64,000 bases of DNA from assembly GCA_965279065.1 (NCBI GenBank), contig OZ257134.1, positions 1,736,001 to 1,800,000 of the forward strand, written 5' to 3'. The translations under genes and the position numbers were made by a program. Each line of letters opens with the position of its first letter. The stretch's first letter is position 1. The notes below the pieces were generated by a model. It saw only the letters and a program-made list of their open reading frames with translations. It made no database searches and was not told where the DNA came from. Of this stretch, positions 1-8,884 are shown piece after piece. The DNA comes from JAKAXS01 sp965279065. Its GTDB lineage: Bacteria; Pseudomonadota; Alphaproteobacteria; Rhizobiales; Hyphomicrobiaceae.

Positions 1-1055
1 GCCACCGCTTCCAGCAGCGTATGCACGACGGCCTCGATCGACGCGCGCACGAACTGTGTGGGATCGTAGACGATACTGTAGTCCACGCCTTCCGGCATAT
101 TCGCCTTCAGCTCGGCCATCGTCGCACGAACGTTGTCCGAGATCTGAATGGCATTGGAGCCTGGCGACTGGAAGATCGGAATGGCAACCGCCGACTTGTT
201 GTCGAGCAGCGACCGCAGCGAGTATTCGGCCGCGCCCAGCTCAATACGGGCGACGTCGCGCAGGCGCGTCACCTGCCCGTTCGCACCCGACTTCACGACA
301 ATGTCGCCGAATTCGTCTTCGCTCTGTAGCCGGCCCTGGGCGTTGACCGACAATTGCAGGTCGATATCTGGCAAGCCGGGCGACGAGCCCACCACGCCGA
401 CCGCCGCCTGTACGTTCTGGGCGCGGATCTCGTTGACGATATCGCTTGCCGACAGGCCCAGCTCCGCCGTCTTAGACGGATCGAGCCAGACACGCATTGA
501 ATAGTCGCCCGAACCGAACAACTGCACTTGTCCGACGCCATCGATGCGCGCCAGCCGGTCGCGCACGTTCAGCACCGCGTAATTGCGCAGGTAGGTCATG
601 TCGTAGCGGTCGTTCGGCGAGAGCAGATGCACCACCATCGTCAGGTCTGGCGCGCTCTTGATGGTCGTGATGCCGAGCCGACGCACTTCTTCCGGCAGCC
701 GCGGCTCGGCTTGCGCCACCCGGTTCTGCACGAGTTGCTGCGCCTTATCGACGTCGGTGCCGAGCCGGAACGTGACGGTCAGCGTCATCAGGCCGTCGGT
801 CGTCGCCTGGCTGCTCATGTACAGCATGTTCTCGACGCCGTTGATCTGCTCCTCGATCGGCGTCGCCACGGTCTCCGCGATCACCTTGGGATTGGCGCCC
901 GGATACTGCGCACGCACCACCACCGATGGCGGCGCGACTTCGGGATATTCCGAGATCGGCATCACGCGTAGCGCCAGCAGGCCCGCGACAAAAATCAGCA
1001 CGGACAAGACGCCGGCAAAAATCGGCCGGTCGATGAAAAACTTGGAGAAGGACAT
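1..1055 (-). CDS. RND multidrug efflux permease (HAE1/AcrB type), 5' part only
   Basis: Inner-membrane proton-driven drug pump subunit; only about the first 351 codons lie in the window because the gene runs off the left edge. Reading the minus strand from ATG at 1055 gives MSFSKFFIDRPIFAGVLSVL, the classic start of hydrophobic/amphiphilic RND pumps: a short cytoplasmic helix, TM1, then porter-domain sequence with SEYPEVAPPSV and the VATPIEEQINGVENMLY motif. The frame stays open to base 1. The start is 33 bases downstream of the stop of the membrane-fusion gene, so the two form one operon. The outer-membrane factor is not visible. Family assignment is firm; the substrate cannot be told. Confidence 0.93.
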   Translation of the reverse strand, partial: MSFSKFFIDRPIFAGVLSVLIFVAGLLALRVMPISEYPEVAPPSVVVRAQYPGANPKVIAETVATPIEEQINGVENMLYMSSQATTDGLMTLTVTFRLGTDVDKAQQLVQNRVAQAEPRLPEEVRRLGITTIKSAPDLTMVVHLLSPNDRYDMTYLRNYAVLNVRDRLARIDGVGQVQLFGSGDYSMRVWLDPSKTAELGLSASDIVNEIRAQNVQAAVGVVGSSPGLPDIDLQLSVNAQGRLQSEDEFGDIVVKSGANGQVTRLRDVARIELGAAEYSLRSLLDNKSAVAIPIFQSPGSNAIQISDNVRATMAELKANMPEGVDYSIVYDPTQFVRASIEAVVHTLLEAV

Positions 1056-1088
1056 GGCGGGGCTCGTTATTGGGGATGTCGCGCAGTG

Positions 1089-2312
1089 TTACTGCTGCGC
1101 GACTTTGGAGGGGTCGTCAGCGACGCTGGCCTGTTTGGCCACCGGCGTACCGTCGATGGCCACGATCTCGGGGGCCACGGCATCGCCCGGCTTCACGCGC
1201 TGCAGTCCGCTCACCACGATGCGCTCGCGCGCGGCCAGGCCCTTCGTTACAATACGCAGGCTGCCGGTCATGGCACCCAGAGACACCTCGCGATAGGCCG
1301 TCTTGTTGTCGGCACCGACGATCATCACGAACTTCTTGTTCTGGTCGGTACCGATCGCGCGTTCGCTGACGGCAATGACGGGACCAGACTTTGGCTGCGC
1401 CATGCGCACGCGCACGAACTGCCCGGCCATCAGGCGGCCGCCCTTATTCGCGAACGTCGCCCGCACGCGCACGGTGCCGCTGGCGGCATCGACCTGGTTG
1501 TCGATCAGTTGCAGGTTGCCCTGGCGCCACTGGTTGTCCGCATCGGCCGTCGCAATCTCCACCGGAATGTGGGCCACGTCCGCCGCAGCATTGGCCTCAG
1601 GCGATAACGTTGCCAGCGCCCGGGCAACGACGTTCTCGTCGGCATTGAAGCTGGCGTAGATGGGGTCCACCGAGACGAGCGTCGTCAGCACCGGCGCCCC
1701 GGGCCCTGCCGCGACGAGATTGCCGACGGTCACCTCGAGGCGGCCGACGCGGCCGTCGACAGGTGCGCGCACCTGCGTGTAGCCGAGGTTCAGTCGTGCC
1801 GTTTGCACCGCGGCCTTGGCGGCGCGCAGGCTGGCCTCCGCCTCGTTATAGGCGTTGAGCCGCGTTTCGCCCTCGCGCTCCGACATCGCGTGCGTGCCCA
1901 CAAGTGGTTTGCTTCGCGCCACTTCCGACTTGGTGAAGGCAACGCGGGCCTCCGCGGCGGCCACCTGCGCTTCCAGGCGATCGACCTCGGCGGCATAGGG
2001 CGCCGGATCGATGGTGACCAGCAGGTCGCCCGCCTTCACAATCGCACCCTCGCGAAAATGGATCTGCTCCACCGCGCCGGCCACGCGCGAGCGCACATCG
2101 ACGCGCTCCACGGCTTCGAGCCGCCCGGAGAATTCGTCCCAGGTTGCGGGCTCTCGCGGTTCGACGATTGCAACGGAGACGGGCGTGGCGGCCCCTCCCG
2201 AATTTGGCGCGCCGTCGGCGAGCCCGGGGCGGCTGTCGAGCGTTAGCAGCACGACGCTTGCAGCGGCGGTCAGCATCAGGCTCCTGCGCGAGGCCGATTT
2301 GGAGTGGGTCAT
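1089..2312 (-). CDS. RND efflux periplasmic adaptor (membrane fusion protein)
   Basis: Periplasmic adaptor of the AcrA/MexA class that would join the permease encoded just downstream to an outer-membrane channel. The product from ATG 2312 is about 407 residues: a signal-like N terminus (MTHSKSASRRSLMLTAAAS), a lipoyl/barrel-sandwich part (RSRVAGAVEQIHFREGAIVKAG), an alpha-hairpin, the returning barrel strand (YTQVRAPVDGRVGRLEVTVG) and a C-terminal beta-barrel domain. An upstream in-frame extension exists, but ATG 2312 is preferred because the signal sequence starts there. The start lacks a perfect ribosome site. No lipobox is seen, so it is probably anchored by its N-terminal segment. Confidence 0.92.
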   Translation of the reverse strand: MTHSKSASRRSLMLTAAASVVLLTLDSRPGLADGAPNSGGAATPVSVAIVEPREPATWDEFSGRLEAVERVDVRSRVAGAVEQIHFREGAIVKAGDLLVTIDPAPYAAEVDRLEAQVAAAEARVAFTKSEVARSKPLVGTHAMSEREGETRLNAYNEAEASLRAAKAAVQTARLNLGYTQVRAPVDGRVGRLEVTVGNLVAAGPGAPVLTTLVSVDPIYASFNADENVVARALATLSPEANAAADVAHIPVEIATADADNQWRQGNLQLIDNQVDAASGTVRVRATFANKGGRLMAGQFVRVRMAQPKSGPVIAVSERAIGTDQNKKFVMIVGADNKTAYREVSLGAMTGSLRIVTKGLAARERIVVSGLQRVKPGDAVAPEIVAIDGTPVAKQASVADDPSKVAQQ

Positions 2313-2847
2313 GATCCGTCCTTGATGTTGCAGCCGCAGACCACCACCTACATCGCGCAAGCACGATGAATGACGAAATCCAAAGCCGATGAATTTTCTG
2401 CAGTTTACGCTGAGCGGCCAGGTCGGCCCGATCCAAGAGCCGTCTTTAGAGACAGCGCCCGTCATCAACGTCGTCTCGAAGCGAATTCGTCATCAGCGCC
2501 TCCCGCATCGATATATATATCGAACGGTACTGATATAGAGCGACGCACCAGCCTGTCAACACTTATTTGTATCGATGAGTACGAAAAATGGAAAGCATTT
2601 TTATTGATATGCATCATCCGCTTGCGCATGAACTGTAGATGCGCGGACCCACATCCGGTCCATCCCGAGCGCTACAAGTCTCAACGGACCACGCGCTTGC
2701 TAGGGTATCGTTCACATCCCAATCACCTACCCATCGCCGACATCCGGCTCCCGGGAGGAATTCCCGCCCAATCTTGCAGTGACTTGGCAATGCCTCGCGC
2801 GGCATGAGCAGCGTTGAACAGAACGTTGCAAATTTGCGGAGGCAATT
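2313..2847. other. Intergenic region upstream of the efflux operon
   Basis: 535 bases between the divergent starts of the adaptor gene and the 2848 gene. The middle part is more AT-rich than its surroundings (2508-2620) and holds the palindrome listed separately. Short open frames here lack ribosome sites and recognisable protein sequence. No TetR-type regulator gene is adjacent. Confidence 0.6.
2508..2523. promoter_or_regulatory. 16-base perfect palindrome, possible operator
   Basis: TCGATATATATATCGA reads the same on both strands. It lies about 200 bases upstream of the efflux adaptor start, in an AT-rich patch. Drug-efflux operons are often controlled by dimeric repressors binding such palindromes, so an operator role is an inference from position and symmetry only. 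Confidence 0.35.
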
Positions 2848-3486
2848 GTGAAGCTACTCCTTGCTGCACTCGGACTAGCACTGTCCGTCGCGACGCCAAC
2901 GCAGGCAGCCGACTGCAAAGCGGAGGTTGATGGCGCGTTTGCGAAACTGCGCGAAGCCAAATCCTTTCGCCTGACCACCAAGATCGTGAGCCCGCAGGGC
3001 ACCCTCAGCATGCAGGTCGACTACAGCCTGCCGGACCGCATGCATCAGCGCGTCAAGCTGGGCGACAGTCCGGCCGAGATGGAGACGATTGCGATTGGCG
3101 ACAAAGTCTGGTCGAACCAGGGCCAGGGCTGGGCGGAAGTGCCAAAGAACTTTGCAGATGAGATCGCCAAGCAGCTCAAGCAAAGCGTTGCCGAACCCTC
3201 AAAAAGCAAAGTCGACTACGGCTGCCTCGGCGACAAAGAATTCGAAGGCAAAACCTATGCGGCTTATGCCGCCACCCTGCCTGCCGAAGAGGGCGCGAAG
3301 AACGAAGCGGCACCAAAGCCAAATATCCAAACGCTCTACGTCGACAAAGCGACAGGGTTACCAGCTCGCAATATCGTAGCTCAGGCCGACACGCCCGATA
3401 AGCGTATGTTCGACGGAACATTCTCGATGCCAACGGACATCGCTATCAAGGAACCGTCTGTCGACAAGCCGGCGCCAAATCAGTAA
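2848..3486 (+). CDS. Secreted LolA/LppX-like protein of unknown function
   Basis: A 212-residue exported protein. GTG at 2848 is chosen because GGAGG lies seven bases upstream. The signal peptide is clear (MKLLLAALGLALSVATPTQA, then ADCK). The mature part has the pattern of one-domain lipid-carrier folds: SFRLTTKIVSPQGTLSMQVDY, an area with paired strands around IAIGDKVWSNQGQGWAEVP, and LYVDKATGLPARNIV, as in LolA/LppX-like or DUF2092-type proteins that measure or carry lipids. Two cysteines (in ADCK and YGCLG) could form a disulfide. It converges with the response regulator gene. The fold is inferred from pattern; the function is unknown. Confidence 0.75.
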   Translation: MKLLLAALGLALSVATPTQAADCKAEVDGAFAKLREAKSFRLTTKIVSPQGTLSMQVDYSLPDRMHQRVKLGDSPAEMETIAIGDKVWSNQGQGWAEVPKNFADEIAKQLKQSVAEPSKSKVDYGCLGDKEFEGKTYAAYAATLPAEEGAKNEAAPKPNIQTLYVDKATGLPARNIVAQADTPDKRMFDGTFSMPTDIAIKEPSVDKPAPNQ

Positions 3487-3542
3487 CGCGGTATCGATTG
3501 CGTCTGGACGTTTCGGCAAGCGCTGGCATTGCACCCGCGCCG

Positions 3543-4226
3543 TCACCGTCCGGGGCCGATAGCTCCCGGAATGTGCTGGATCGCGATACGCATCAGCTCG
3601 GGAAGGTTGCGTGCACCCAGCTTCAGCTTGATCTGAGACGTCGTGTTAGCCACCGTTTTGTAGCTCACACCCAATTCTTCGGCGATGGCCCCGTACGACT
3701 GGCCTGACGCGATGAGTGACAGTGTCTGCAGTTCGCGCACCGTCAGTGACCGGAGAGGGTTGGCATAGTTTCGCGTTTCGTTGAACGCGATCTCCGAAGC
3801 GACGTCATGACTCAAGTACGGGCGACCCTGCCGCACTGTGTTGAACGCCTTCAGGAACTCATCTGGCGGAGCGTCCTTCAGGACGTAGCCCGTCGCTCCG
3901 CCCTCTAAAGCTCGGCGCACGATCGTCGGGTCGGAGTGCATGCTGAGCACGAGGATCGGCGTCCTCTTGTCGTGCAGCCGCAGACGCCGAACCAGCGACA
4001 GACCGCCGAGCAGCGCCTGCTTGATCGTCAGGTCGACGATGATGATGGCCGGTTTGTGCGCGCGGTACTGGCGATAGCCGTCGGCCAGGCTGCTTGCGAG
4101 CAGGACTCGCGCACCGGCATCCTCCAATGTCCGCGCACACCCCTGCAGGACGAACGGATGGTCATCGATCACCAGGACGCAGATGGGTGCGCCTGGAAAA
4201 TGTTGCGGAGTTGCAGGGCTTTTCAT
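3543..4226 (-). CDS. LuxR/NarL-family response regulator, candidate regulator of alcohol oxidation
   Basis: Two-component output protein of about 227 residues. The N-terminal receiver has the acidic pair in VLVIDDHPFVL, the phospho-acceptor Asp near residue 65 (IIIVDLT) and the Lys region GYVLKDAPPDE. The C-terminal LuxR-type helix-turn-helix covers about residues 160-205 (LTVRELQTLSLIASGQS, then VSYKTVANTTSQIKLKLG). ATG 4226 is used; a GTG nine bases upstream is also possible. It sits about 1 kb from mxaF and points away from it. Regulators of this class (MxaB in Methylobacterium, AgmR/PedR1 in Pseudomonas) control PQQ alcohol dehydrogenase genes, so that role is likely here. No partner kinase is adjacent. 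Confidence 0.88.
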   Translation of the reverse strand: MKSPATPQHFPGAPICVLVIDDHPFVLQGCARTLEDAGARVLLASSLADGYRQYRAHKPAIIIVDLTIKQALLGGLSLVRRLRLHDKRTPILVLSMHSDPTIVRRALEGGATGYVLKDAPPDEFLKAFNTVRQGRPYLSHDVASEIAFNETRNYANPLRSLTVRELQTLSLIASGQSYGAIAEELGVSYKTVANTTSQIKLKLGARNLPELMRIAIQHIPGAIGPGR

Positions 4227-4277
4227 GGCGATCACCGGCTCAGTCCCTCTCGGCTGCGCCGACGTTTGGCTCGCTCG

Positions 4278-4802
4278 TCATCGGCGCGCCCCATAACGTA
4301 ACGTCAGGGCCTCCAGCGCCTCGCCACGACCGGTTTTATCAGATCGTAGGTTGAAATAGTGTTGGCTGACGGCGCCGAAGCCTTCCGTCTGCCCAGCTTC
4401 ACCGGCGACGCGTGTGAGATCCGCAAGGATGTCTGCCGCCGTCTCCGTAACGCCCATGTCTTGCAACATGTCTTCCAGCTGAACCGCCCGATTGGCGATC
4501 ATCCGCTCGCTCTCGCGATAGAGCTTGTTTGCCGCGTCAAGGTTGGCCGCGATCCGCATGACCTCGGGGTCGTGCGGCGGCTTCACCTCCGGAAGTTTGC
4601 GAGAGGCCATCCATTGCGCCGGGGAAAGCTTGCTGCCCGGCTGCAACCATTTCTCGGTGTGGGCCGCGTTTGCACTCGTCGCGTTCGGGGCGTCCTTTGT
4701 CTTCGGCTCGTCATCGCCGCAGCTTGCAAGCAAGAGTGTGCCGGCCATCAGCGTCCCGCCAGCCGTCACCCATCTCGACCAAGGCATGCTCATAGAATCC
4801 AT
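4278..4802 (-). CDS. Lipoprotein divergent from mxaF, function unknown
   Basis: A 174-residue protein with a type II signal and lipobox LLLASC followed by GDDEP, so it should be lipid-anchored. The mature part is polar and mostly helical (SPAQWMASRKLPEVKPPHDPEV, then a long helix LDAANKLYRESERMIANRAVQLEDMLQDMG). It lies downstream of nothing and upstream of the response regulator on the same strand (51-base gap), so both may be co-transcribed away from the mxa promoter. Lipoproteins are known among mxa-linked genes, but I cannot match this one to a named Mxa protein. The exact start among three nearby ATGs (4802, 4793, 4787) is uncertain. Confidence 0.72.
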   Translation of the reverse strand: MDSMSMPWSRWVTAGGTLMAGTLLLASCGDDEPKTKDAPNATSANAAHTEKWLQPGSKLSPAQWMASRKLPEVKPPHDPEVMRIAANLDAANKLYRESERMIANRAVQLEDMLQDMGVTETAADILADLTRVAGEAGQTEGFGAVSQHYFNLRSDKTGRGEALEALTLRYGARR

Positions 4803-5212
4803 CAGTCATTAGATGTCTCGCTGCCGACACCGCGAGATTTCGCGCTGACTGAAACCACAAGCGCGCAACCCTGCGGCATCACAATGATGTTACAATGTAA
4901 CTCTTCCTGATCTACCCGAGCGCATTCGGGAATTGCTTGCCATCAATTCCCGTCGAGCTTTGCAACATGGACTAAAGACCAACCTCGGTTGACCTTCTAG
5001 CGTCCCCTCAAGGCAAACGGTCGCAATCACGCTCCACGCGGGCCTCTGACGAAACCGCGAGCCGACGCGCGGCGCAACAGCTCTGATCAACAAAAGCTGG
5101 GACCGCTGAGCCACTTCAAAGAGACGGGGCTTCAACAGGCGCGCGCTGCAACGCGGGGCGTCAATGAGGACACCTGTCTCTGCCTTGGGACGGATAACGC
5201 GAGGTTTTGGGA
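4803..5212. other. mxaF promoter region
   Basis: 410 bases between the divergent lipoprotein and mxaF genes with no convincing gene. The strong mxaF promoter must lie here. I see no clean sigma-70 pair that I would defend. The inverted repeat at 4889-4901 is listed separately. The mxaF ribosome site GAGG lies at 5201-5204, eight bases before ATG 5213. Confidence 0.6.
4889..4901. promoter_or_regulatory. Inverted repeat GTTAC-AAT-GTAAC, possible operator
   Basis: A 5-base inverted repeat with a 3-base spacer, overlapped by a direct repeat of ACAATG (4881-4886 and 4892-4897). It lies about 310 bases before mxaF and 87 bases before the divergent lipoprotein start. Short symmetric sites of this kind suit a dimeric LuxR-type regulator, but the repeat is short enough to be chance. 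Confidence 0.25.
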
Positions 5213-7078
5213 ATGACGAATCGCCTCCAGATGGCGCTGTTTGCAACGGCATCATGCTTTGCGCTCACAGCTACGACGGCCATTGCCAACGACAAGCTCA
5301 ACGAGCTGTCGAAGAGCAATGAGAACTGGATCATGCCGGGCAAGAATTACAGCTCGCAGAACTACAGCCCGAACAACAAGATCAATACCGAGAACGTCAA
5401 GAGCCTGAAGGCAGCCTGGTCGTTTTCGACCGGTTTGCTTCACGGTCATGAAGGCACACCACTCGTCGTCGACGGTGTGATGTACGTCCACACGTCGTTC
5501 CCGAACAACACGTTCGCGCTCGACCTGAACGACCCCGGCCACATCTTGTGGCAGCACAAGCCGAAGCAGGATCCGGCCGCTCGCGCCGTCGCTTGCTGCG
5601 ACCTCGTCAACCGTGGTCTGGCCTATTGGCCGGGCGACGGCAAGGTGCCCGCACTAATCGTCAAGACGCAGCTCGACGGCCATCTCGTCGCCCTCAACGC
5701 CAAGACCGGAGAAGAGTACTGGAAAGTCGAGAACGGCGACATCAAGGTCGGCCAGACGCTGACGCAGGCTCCCTACATCATCAAGGACCTGGCATTGGTC
5801 GGTTCGTCCGGCGCTGAACTCGGCGTTCGTGGCCACACCACCGCTTACAACGTCAAGACCGGCGAACAGGTCTGGCGCGTGTATGCAACGGGTCCCGACG
5901 ACGAAGTCGGTATCGGTCCGGACTTCAACAAGGCCAACCCGCACTACGGCACCAAGGGCCTCGGCACCGGTACGTGGGAAGGCGACGCCTGGAAGATCGG
6001 CGGCGGCACGAACTGGGGCTGGTACGCCTACGACCCCGAGACCAACCTGTTCCACTACGGCTCGGGCAACCCGGCTCCTTGGAATGAGACCATGCGTCCT
6101 GGCGACAACAAGTGGACCATGACCATCTGGGGCCGCGATGCCGATACGGGCCAAGCCAAGTTCGGCTATCAGAAGACCCCGCACGACGAGTGGGACTATG
6201 CCGGCGTCAACGTCATGCTGCTCTCCGAGCAGAAGGACAAGGATGGCAAGCTGCGCAAGCTTCTGACCCATCCGGATCGTAACGGCATCGTCTACACCCT
6301 GGACCGTGAGAACGGTGATCTCATCTCGGCCAACAAGCTGGATGACACCGTCAACTGGGTGAAGCAGGTCGACCTGAAGACCGGTCTTCCGAACCGCGAT
6401 CCCGAGTTCGGTACGCGCATGGACCACAAGGGCAAAGAGATCTGCCCGTCGGCCATGGGCTACCACAACCAGGGGCACGACAGCTACGATCCCACCAAGC
6501 AGCTATTCTACATGGGCATCAACCACATCTGCATGGACTGGGAGCCCTTCATGCTTCCGTATCGTGCCGGCCAGTTCTTCGTCGGTGCGACCCTGTGGAT
6601 GTATCCCGGCCCGAAGGGTGACCGCCAGAACTACCTGGGTCTCGGTCAGATCAAGGCCTACAACGCCATCTCCGGCGAGTACAAGTGGGAGAAGATGGAG
6701 CGGTTCTCCGTCTGGGGCGGCACGCTCGCCACGGCCGGCAACCTGGTGTTCTACGGAACGCTCGACGGCTTCCTCAAGGCCCGCAATTCCGACACCGGCG
6801 AGCTTCTCTGGAAGTTCAAGCTTCCTTCGGGCGTGATCGGTCACCCGATGACGTATGAGAAGGACGGCACGCAGTACGTCGCCATCATGTACGGCGTCGG
6901 CGGCTGGCCGGGCGTTGGTCTCGTGTTCGACCTGCAGGACCCGACCGCTGGTCTGGGTGCAGTGGGCGCCTTCAAGAACCTGCAGAACTACACCCAGATG
7001 GGTGGCGGTCTGATGGTGTTCTCGCTGGACGGCAAAGGCCCCTACGACAACCTCGAAACGGGCGAGTTCAAGGGCTGA
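5213..7078 (+). CDS. mxaF: Methanol dehydrogenase large subunit (calcium type)
   Basis: Periplasmic PQQ enzyme oxidising methanol to formaldehyde and passing electrons to cytochrome cL. The 621-residue precursor has a signal peptide ending near TTAIA before NDKLNELS. The eight-bladed propeller shows the adjacent-cysteine ring (ACCDLVNRG, Cys 128-129) and the catalytic Asp in HDEWDYAGVN (Asp 328). The residue two after that Asp is Ala (330), the mark of calcium-dependent MxaF; lanthanide enzymes have Asp there. ATG 5213 is preferred over TTG 5207 because GAGG lies eight bases upstream. It is first in the mxaFJGIRSACKLDE order, and a hairpin follows directly after the stop. Confidence 0.98.
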   Translation: MTNRLQMALFATASCFALTATTAIANDKLNELSKSNENWIMPGKNYSSQNYSPNNKINTENVKSLKAAWSFSTGLLHGHEGTPLVVDGVMYVHTSFPNNTFALDLNDPGHILWQHKPKQDPAARAVACCDLVNRGLAYWPGDGKVPALIVKTQLDGHLVALNAKTGEEYWKVENGDIKVGQTLTQAPYIIKDLALVGSSGAELGVRGHTTAYNVKTGEQVWRVYATGPDDEVGIGPDFNKANPHYGTKGLGTGTWEGDAWKIGGGTNWGWYAYDPETNLFHYGSGNPAPWNETMRPGDNKWTMTIWGRDADTGQAKFGYQKTPHDEWDYAGVNVMLLSEQKDKDGKLRKLLTHPDRNGIVYTLDRENGDLISANKLDDTVNWVKQVDLKTGLPNRDPEFGTRMDHKGKEICPSAMGYHNQGHDSYDPTKQLFYMGINHICMDWEPFMLPYRAGQFFVGATLWMYPGPKGDRQNYLGLGQIKAYNAISGEYKWEKMERFSVWGGTLATAGNLVFYGTLDGFLKARNSDTGELLWKFKLPSGVIGHPMTYEKDGTQYVAIMYGVGGWPGVGLVFDLQDPTAGLGAVGAFKNLQNYTQMGGGLMVFSLDGKGPYDNLETGEFKG

Positions 7079-7098
7079 TCTAGCCCTCGACAAGGCAG

Positions 7099-7124
7099 CC
7101 GCGACGCCGATGACGGCGTCGCGG
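7099..7124 (+). terminator. Perfect 11-bp hairpin between mxaF and mxaJ (attenuator or mRNA-stabilising)
   Basis: CCGCGACGCCG at 7099-7109 pairs perfectly with CGGCGTCGCGG at 7114-7124 around the loop ATGA. No T-run follows, so full termination is unlikely. It would protect the 3' end of mxaF mRNA or cause partial termination, giving more MxaF than MxaJ. The open frame ATG at 7110 is the loop itself, which argues against it as the mxaJ start. Confidence 0.7.
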
Positions 7125-7172
7125 CGGTCTCTCCGACGTCTCCTGCAGCGACTGCTACCGCCGGTGTCGAAA

Positions 7173-8102
7173 ATGACAATCTGTGCCTCAACGCTTCCGC
7201 GCTCGTCCAGTGCCGCCCTTGCTGCCAGCATTCTGGCCCTTGGCTTGGCCATAACGAGCCCCGCTCTTGCCGATGATCCCGTAGGCGACGATCCCGCGGC
7301 TAAGTCCGCGCCCGAAAAGGTTCAGGCCGCCGCTCCGGATCCCACCGTATTGCGCATCTGCGCGTCGGCCAACGAACTGCCGATGTCGAGTAGCGATGGC
7401 AGCGGTTTTGAAAACAAGGTCGCAGTAGCCGTCGCCGAGGCCATGGGCCGGACGGCGAAGTTCGTCTGGTTTTCCAAGGAATCCATCTACCTCGTCCGTG
7501 ATCAGCTGGACATGAAGGCGTGCGACGTCGTGATGGGCGTTGATACCGGCGATCCGCGCGTGCTGACGTCGAAAGCGTACTACCGCGCGCCGTACGTTTT
7601 CATCCTCCGCAAGGATTCCAAACTCAACATCACCGCTTGGGACAGCCCCGACCTTGCGAAGGCCGGCAAGATCGGCTTCACGCCCGGCTCCCCACCCCAG
7701 GTGATGATGGAGAAGCTCGGGCTCTTCCGCGACAATTTCAACTACATGCACTCGCTGACAAACTTCAAGGACAAGCGCAACAAGTTCACGCGCATACCAC
7801 CCGATCGCATGGTGGCGGAAGTCTCCGAAGGCACGGCCGATCTCGCCGTGAACTTCGCCCCTGAGGTCGCCCGCTACGTGAAGGCGAAGGACAACACGAA
7901 GATGGTTGTCATCCCCGACAACAACATTCGCGACGACGGGGAGAAGGTGCCACATCACTTCGATCAGTCACTCGGCGTGCGCAAGGACGATACCGAATTG
8001 CAGGCCGCCCTCAACGCAGCCCTGGATAAGGCGCGGCCCAAGATCGATGAGATCTTGAAGGACGAAGGCATACCGCTGTTGTCGCAGTCGCCGCGGTCCT
8101 GA
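7173..8102 (+). CDS. mxaJ: Periplasmic solute-binding-like protein MxaJ
   Basis: Periplasmic type II binding-protein fold needed to make active methanol dehydrogenase; in other methylotrophs it associates with the enzyme. The product is about 309 residues. Signal peptide: MTICASTLPRSSSAALAAS to the ITSPALA cleavage region. Mature sequence begins with an acidic linker, then VLRICASANELPMSS, AMGRTAKFVWF, and DVVMGVDTGDPRVLTSKAYYR, typical for this family. ATG 7173 is chosen because it begins directly at the signal peptide; the upstream in-frame ATG at 7110 lies in the loop of a hairpin. The start has a weak ribosome site. It follows mxaF and precedes mxaG. Confidence 0.93.
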   Translation: MTICASTLPRSSSAALAASILALGLAITSPALADDPVGDDPAAKSAPEKVQAAAPDPTVLRICASANELPMSSSDGSGFENKVAVAVAEAMGRTAKFVWFSKESIYLVRDQLDMKACDVVMGVDTGDPRVLTSKAYYRAPYVFILRKDSKLNITAWDSPDLAKAGKIGFTPGSPPQVMMEKLGLFRDNFNYMHSLTNFKDKRNKFTRIPPDRMVAEVSEGTADLAVNFAPEVARYVKAKDNTKMVVIPDNNIRDDGEKVPHHFDQSLGVRKDDTELQAALNAALDKARPKIDEILKDEGIPLLSQSPRS

Positions 8103-8134
8103 AAAACGACAGCCAATCGAAAAGAAAAGAGCAC

Positions 8135-8791
8135 GTGCAAAAAATGAGAGCTACGAAGCGCACCATGTTCGCCGCTGCTGCCATCGCCCTTTCCGGACCC
8201 ACGGCCGTGCTGGCAGCGGAGGCTTTCCGCAACACGATCACCGGCGAGGAAATGGACGTCCTGGGAACCGCACCGGCAGAAGGTCGCGACACCCCCGCCG
8301 TCAAGCAGTTCATCGAGACGGGTGTGAACCCCTACAACGAAGTGAAGGCCTGCCTGCCAAAGGGCGAAGAGGTCTACCTGACGTCATGCTCGGGCTGCCA
8401 TGGCCATCTCGGCGAGGGCAAGGTCGGTCCCGGTCTTGCCGACGACTATTGGACCTACCCCAAGAACAAGACCGACAAGGGTCTGTTCGAGACGATCTTC
8501 GGCGGCGCCCAGGGCATGATGGGTCCGCACAGCGATCTGCCGCTCGATGAAGTTCTCAAGGGCATGGCCTGGATCCGTCACCTCTACACCGGAGAAGGCG
8601 ACACGGCCGAGTGGCTGACGCCCGAGCAGCAGAAGGAATTCAAGCCTTACAAGGCCCCGGCCCACGCCGCCGATCCCGCAACTGCCGACGCTGCGGCGGA
8701 AGCGGCATTGACCAAGGCTGCCGAAAACAAAGCCGCGGCCGAAGCTGGAGCCAAACCCGCTGAGGACGCATGCAAGATTTCCGGAGGCTAA
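8135..8791 (+). CDS. mxaG: Cytochrome cL, electron acceptor of methanol dehydrogenase
   Basis: Soluble periplasmic c-type cytochrome that takes electrons from MxaFI. The 218-residue precursor has a signal peptide (MFAAAAIALSGPTAVLAAEA), one heme site CSGCH at residues 85-89 and a downstream Met-rich stretch GGAQGMMGPHSD for the axial ligand. The C terminus is an Ala/Lys/Glu-rich tail that many cL proteins lack or vary. GTG 8135 and ATG 8144 are both possible starts and differ by three residues. It sits 32 bases after mxaJ and before mxaI, the conserved order. Confidence 0.95.
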   Translation: MQKMRATKRTMFAAAAIALSGPTAVLAAEAFRNTITGEEMDVLGTAPAEGRDTPAVKQFIETGVNPYNEVKACLPKGEEVYLTSCSGCHGHLGEGKVGPGLADDYWTYPKNKTDKGLFETIFGGAQGMMGPHSDLPLDEVLKGMAWIRHLYTGEGDTAEWLTPEQQKEFKPYKAPAHAADPATADAAAEAALTKAAENKAAAEAGAKPAEDACKISGG

Positions 8792-8884
8792 CCCTTCGCA
8801 CCGGTGCGCCGGGCAATGGAGAGTGACGGAAGTGAGAAGGCGGGCCTACCGCTGAAGACTGAACATTATCGGAGGAACTGACCC

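Noticed and set aside
2370..2807. 145-codon open frame in the 2313-2847 gap
   Set aside because: No ribosome site, composition unlike protein, crosses the palindrome and the AT-rich promoter patch.
5654..6478. 274-codon minus-strand frame inside mxaF
   Set aside because: Antisense shadow of a very strong plus-strand gene; no signal, motif or start context. The 22643-23623 frame in exaF was rejected for the same reason.
8797..8808. Palindrome CGCACCGGTGCG between mxaG and mxaI
   Set aside because: A 12-base palindrome with no loop is easily chance in GC-rich DNA and makes no stable hairpin.
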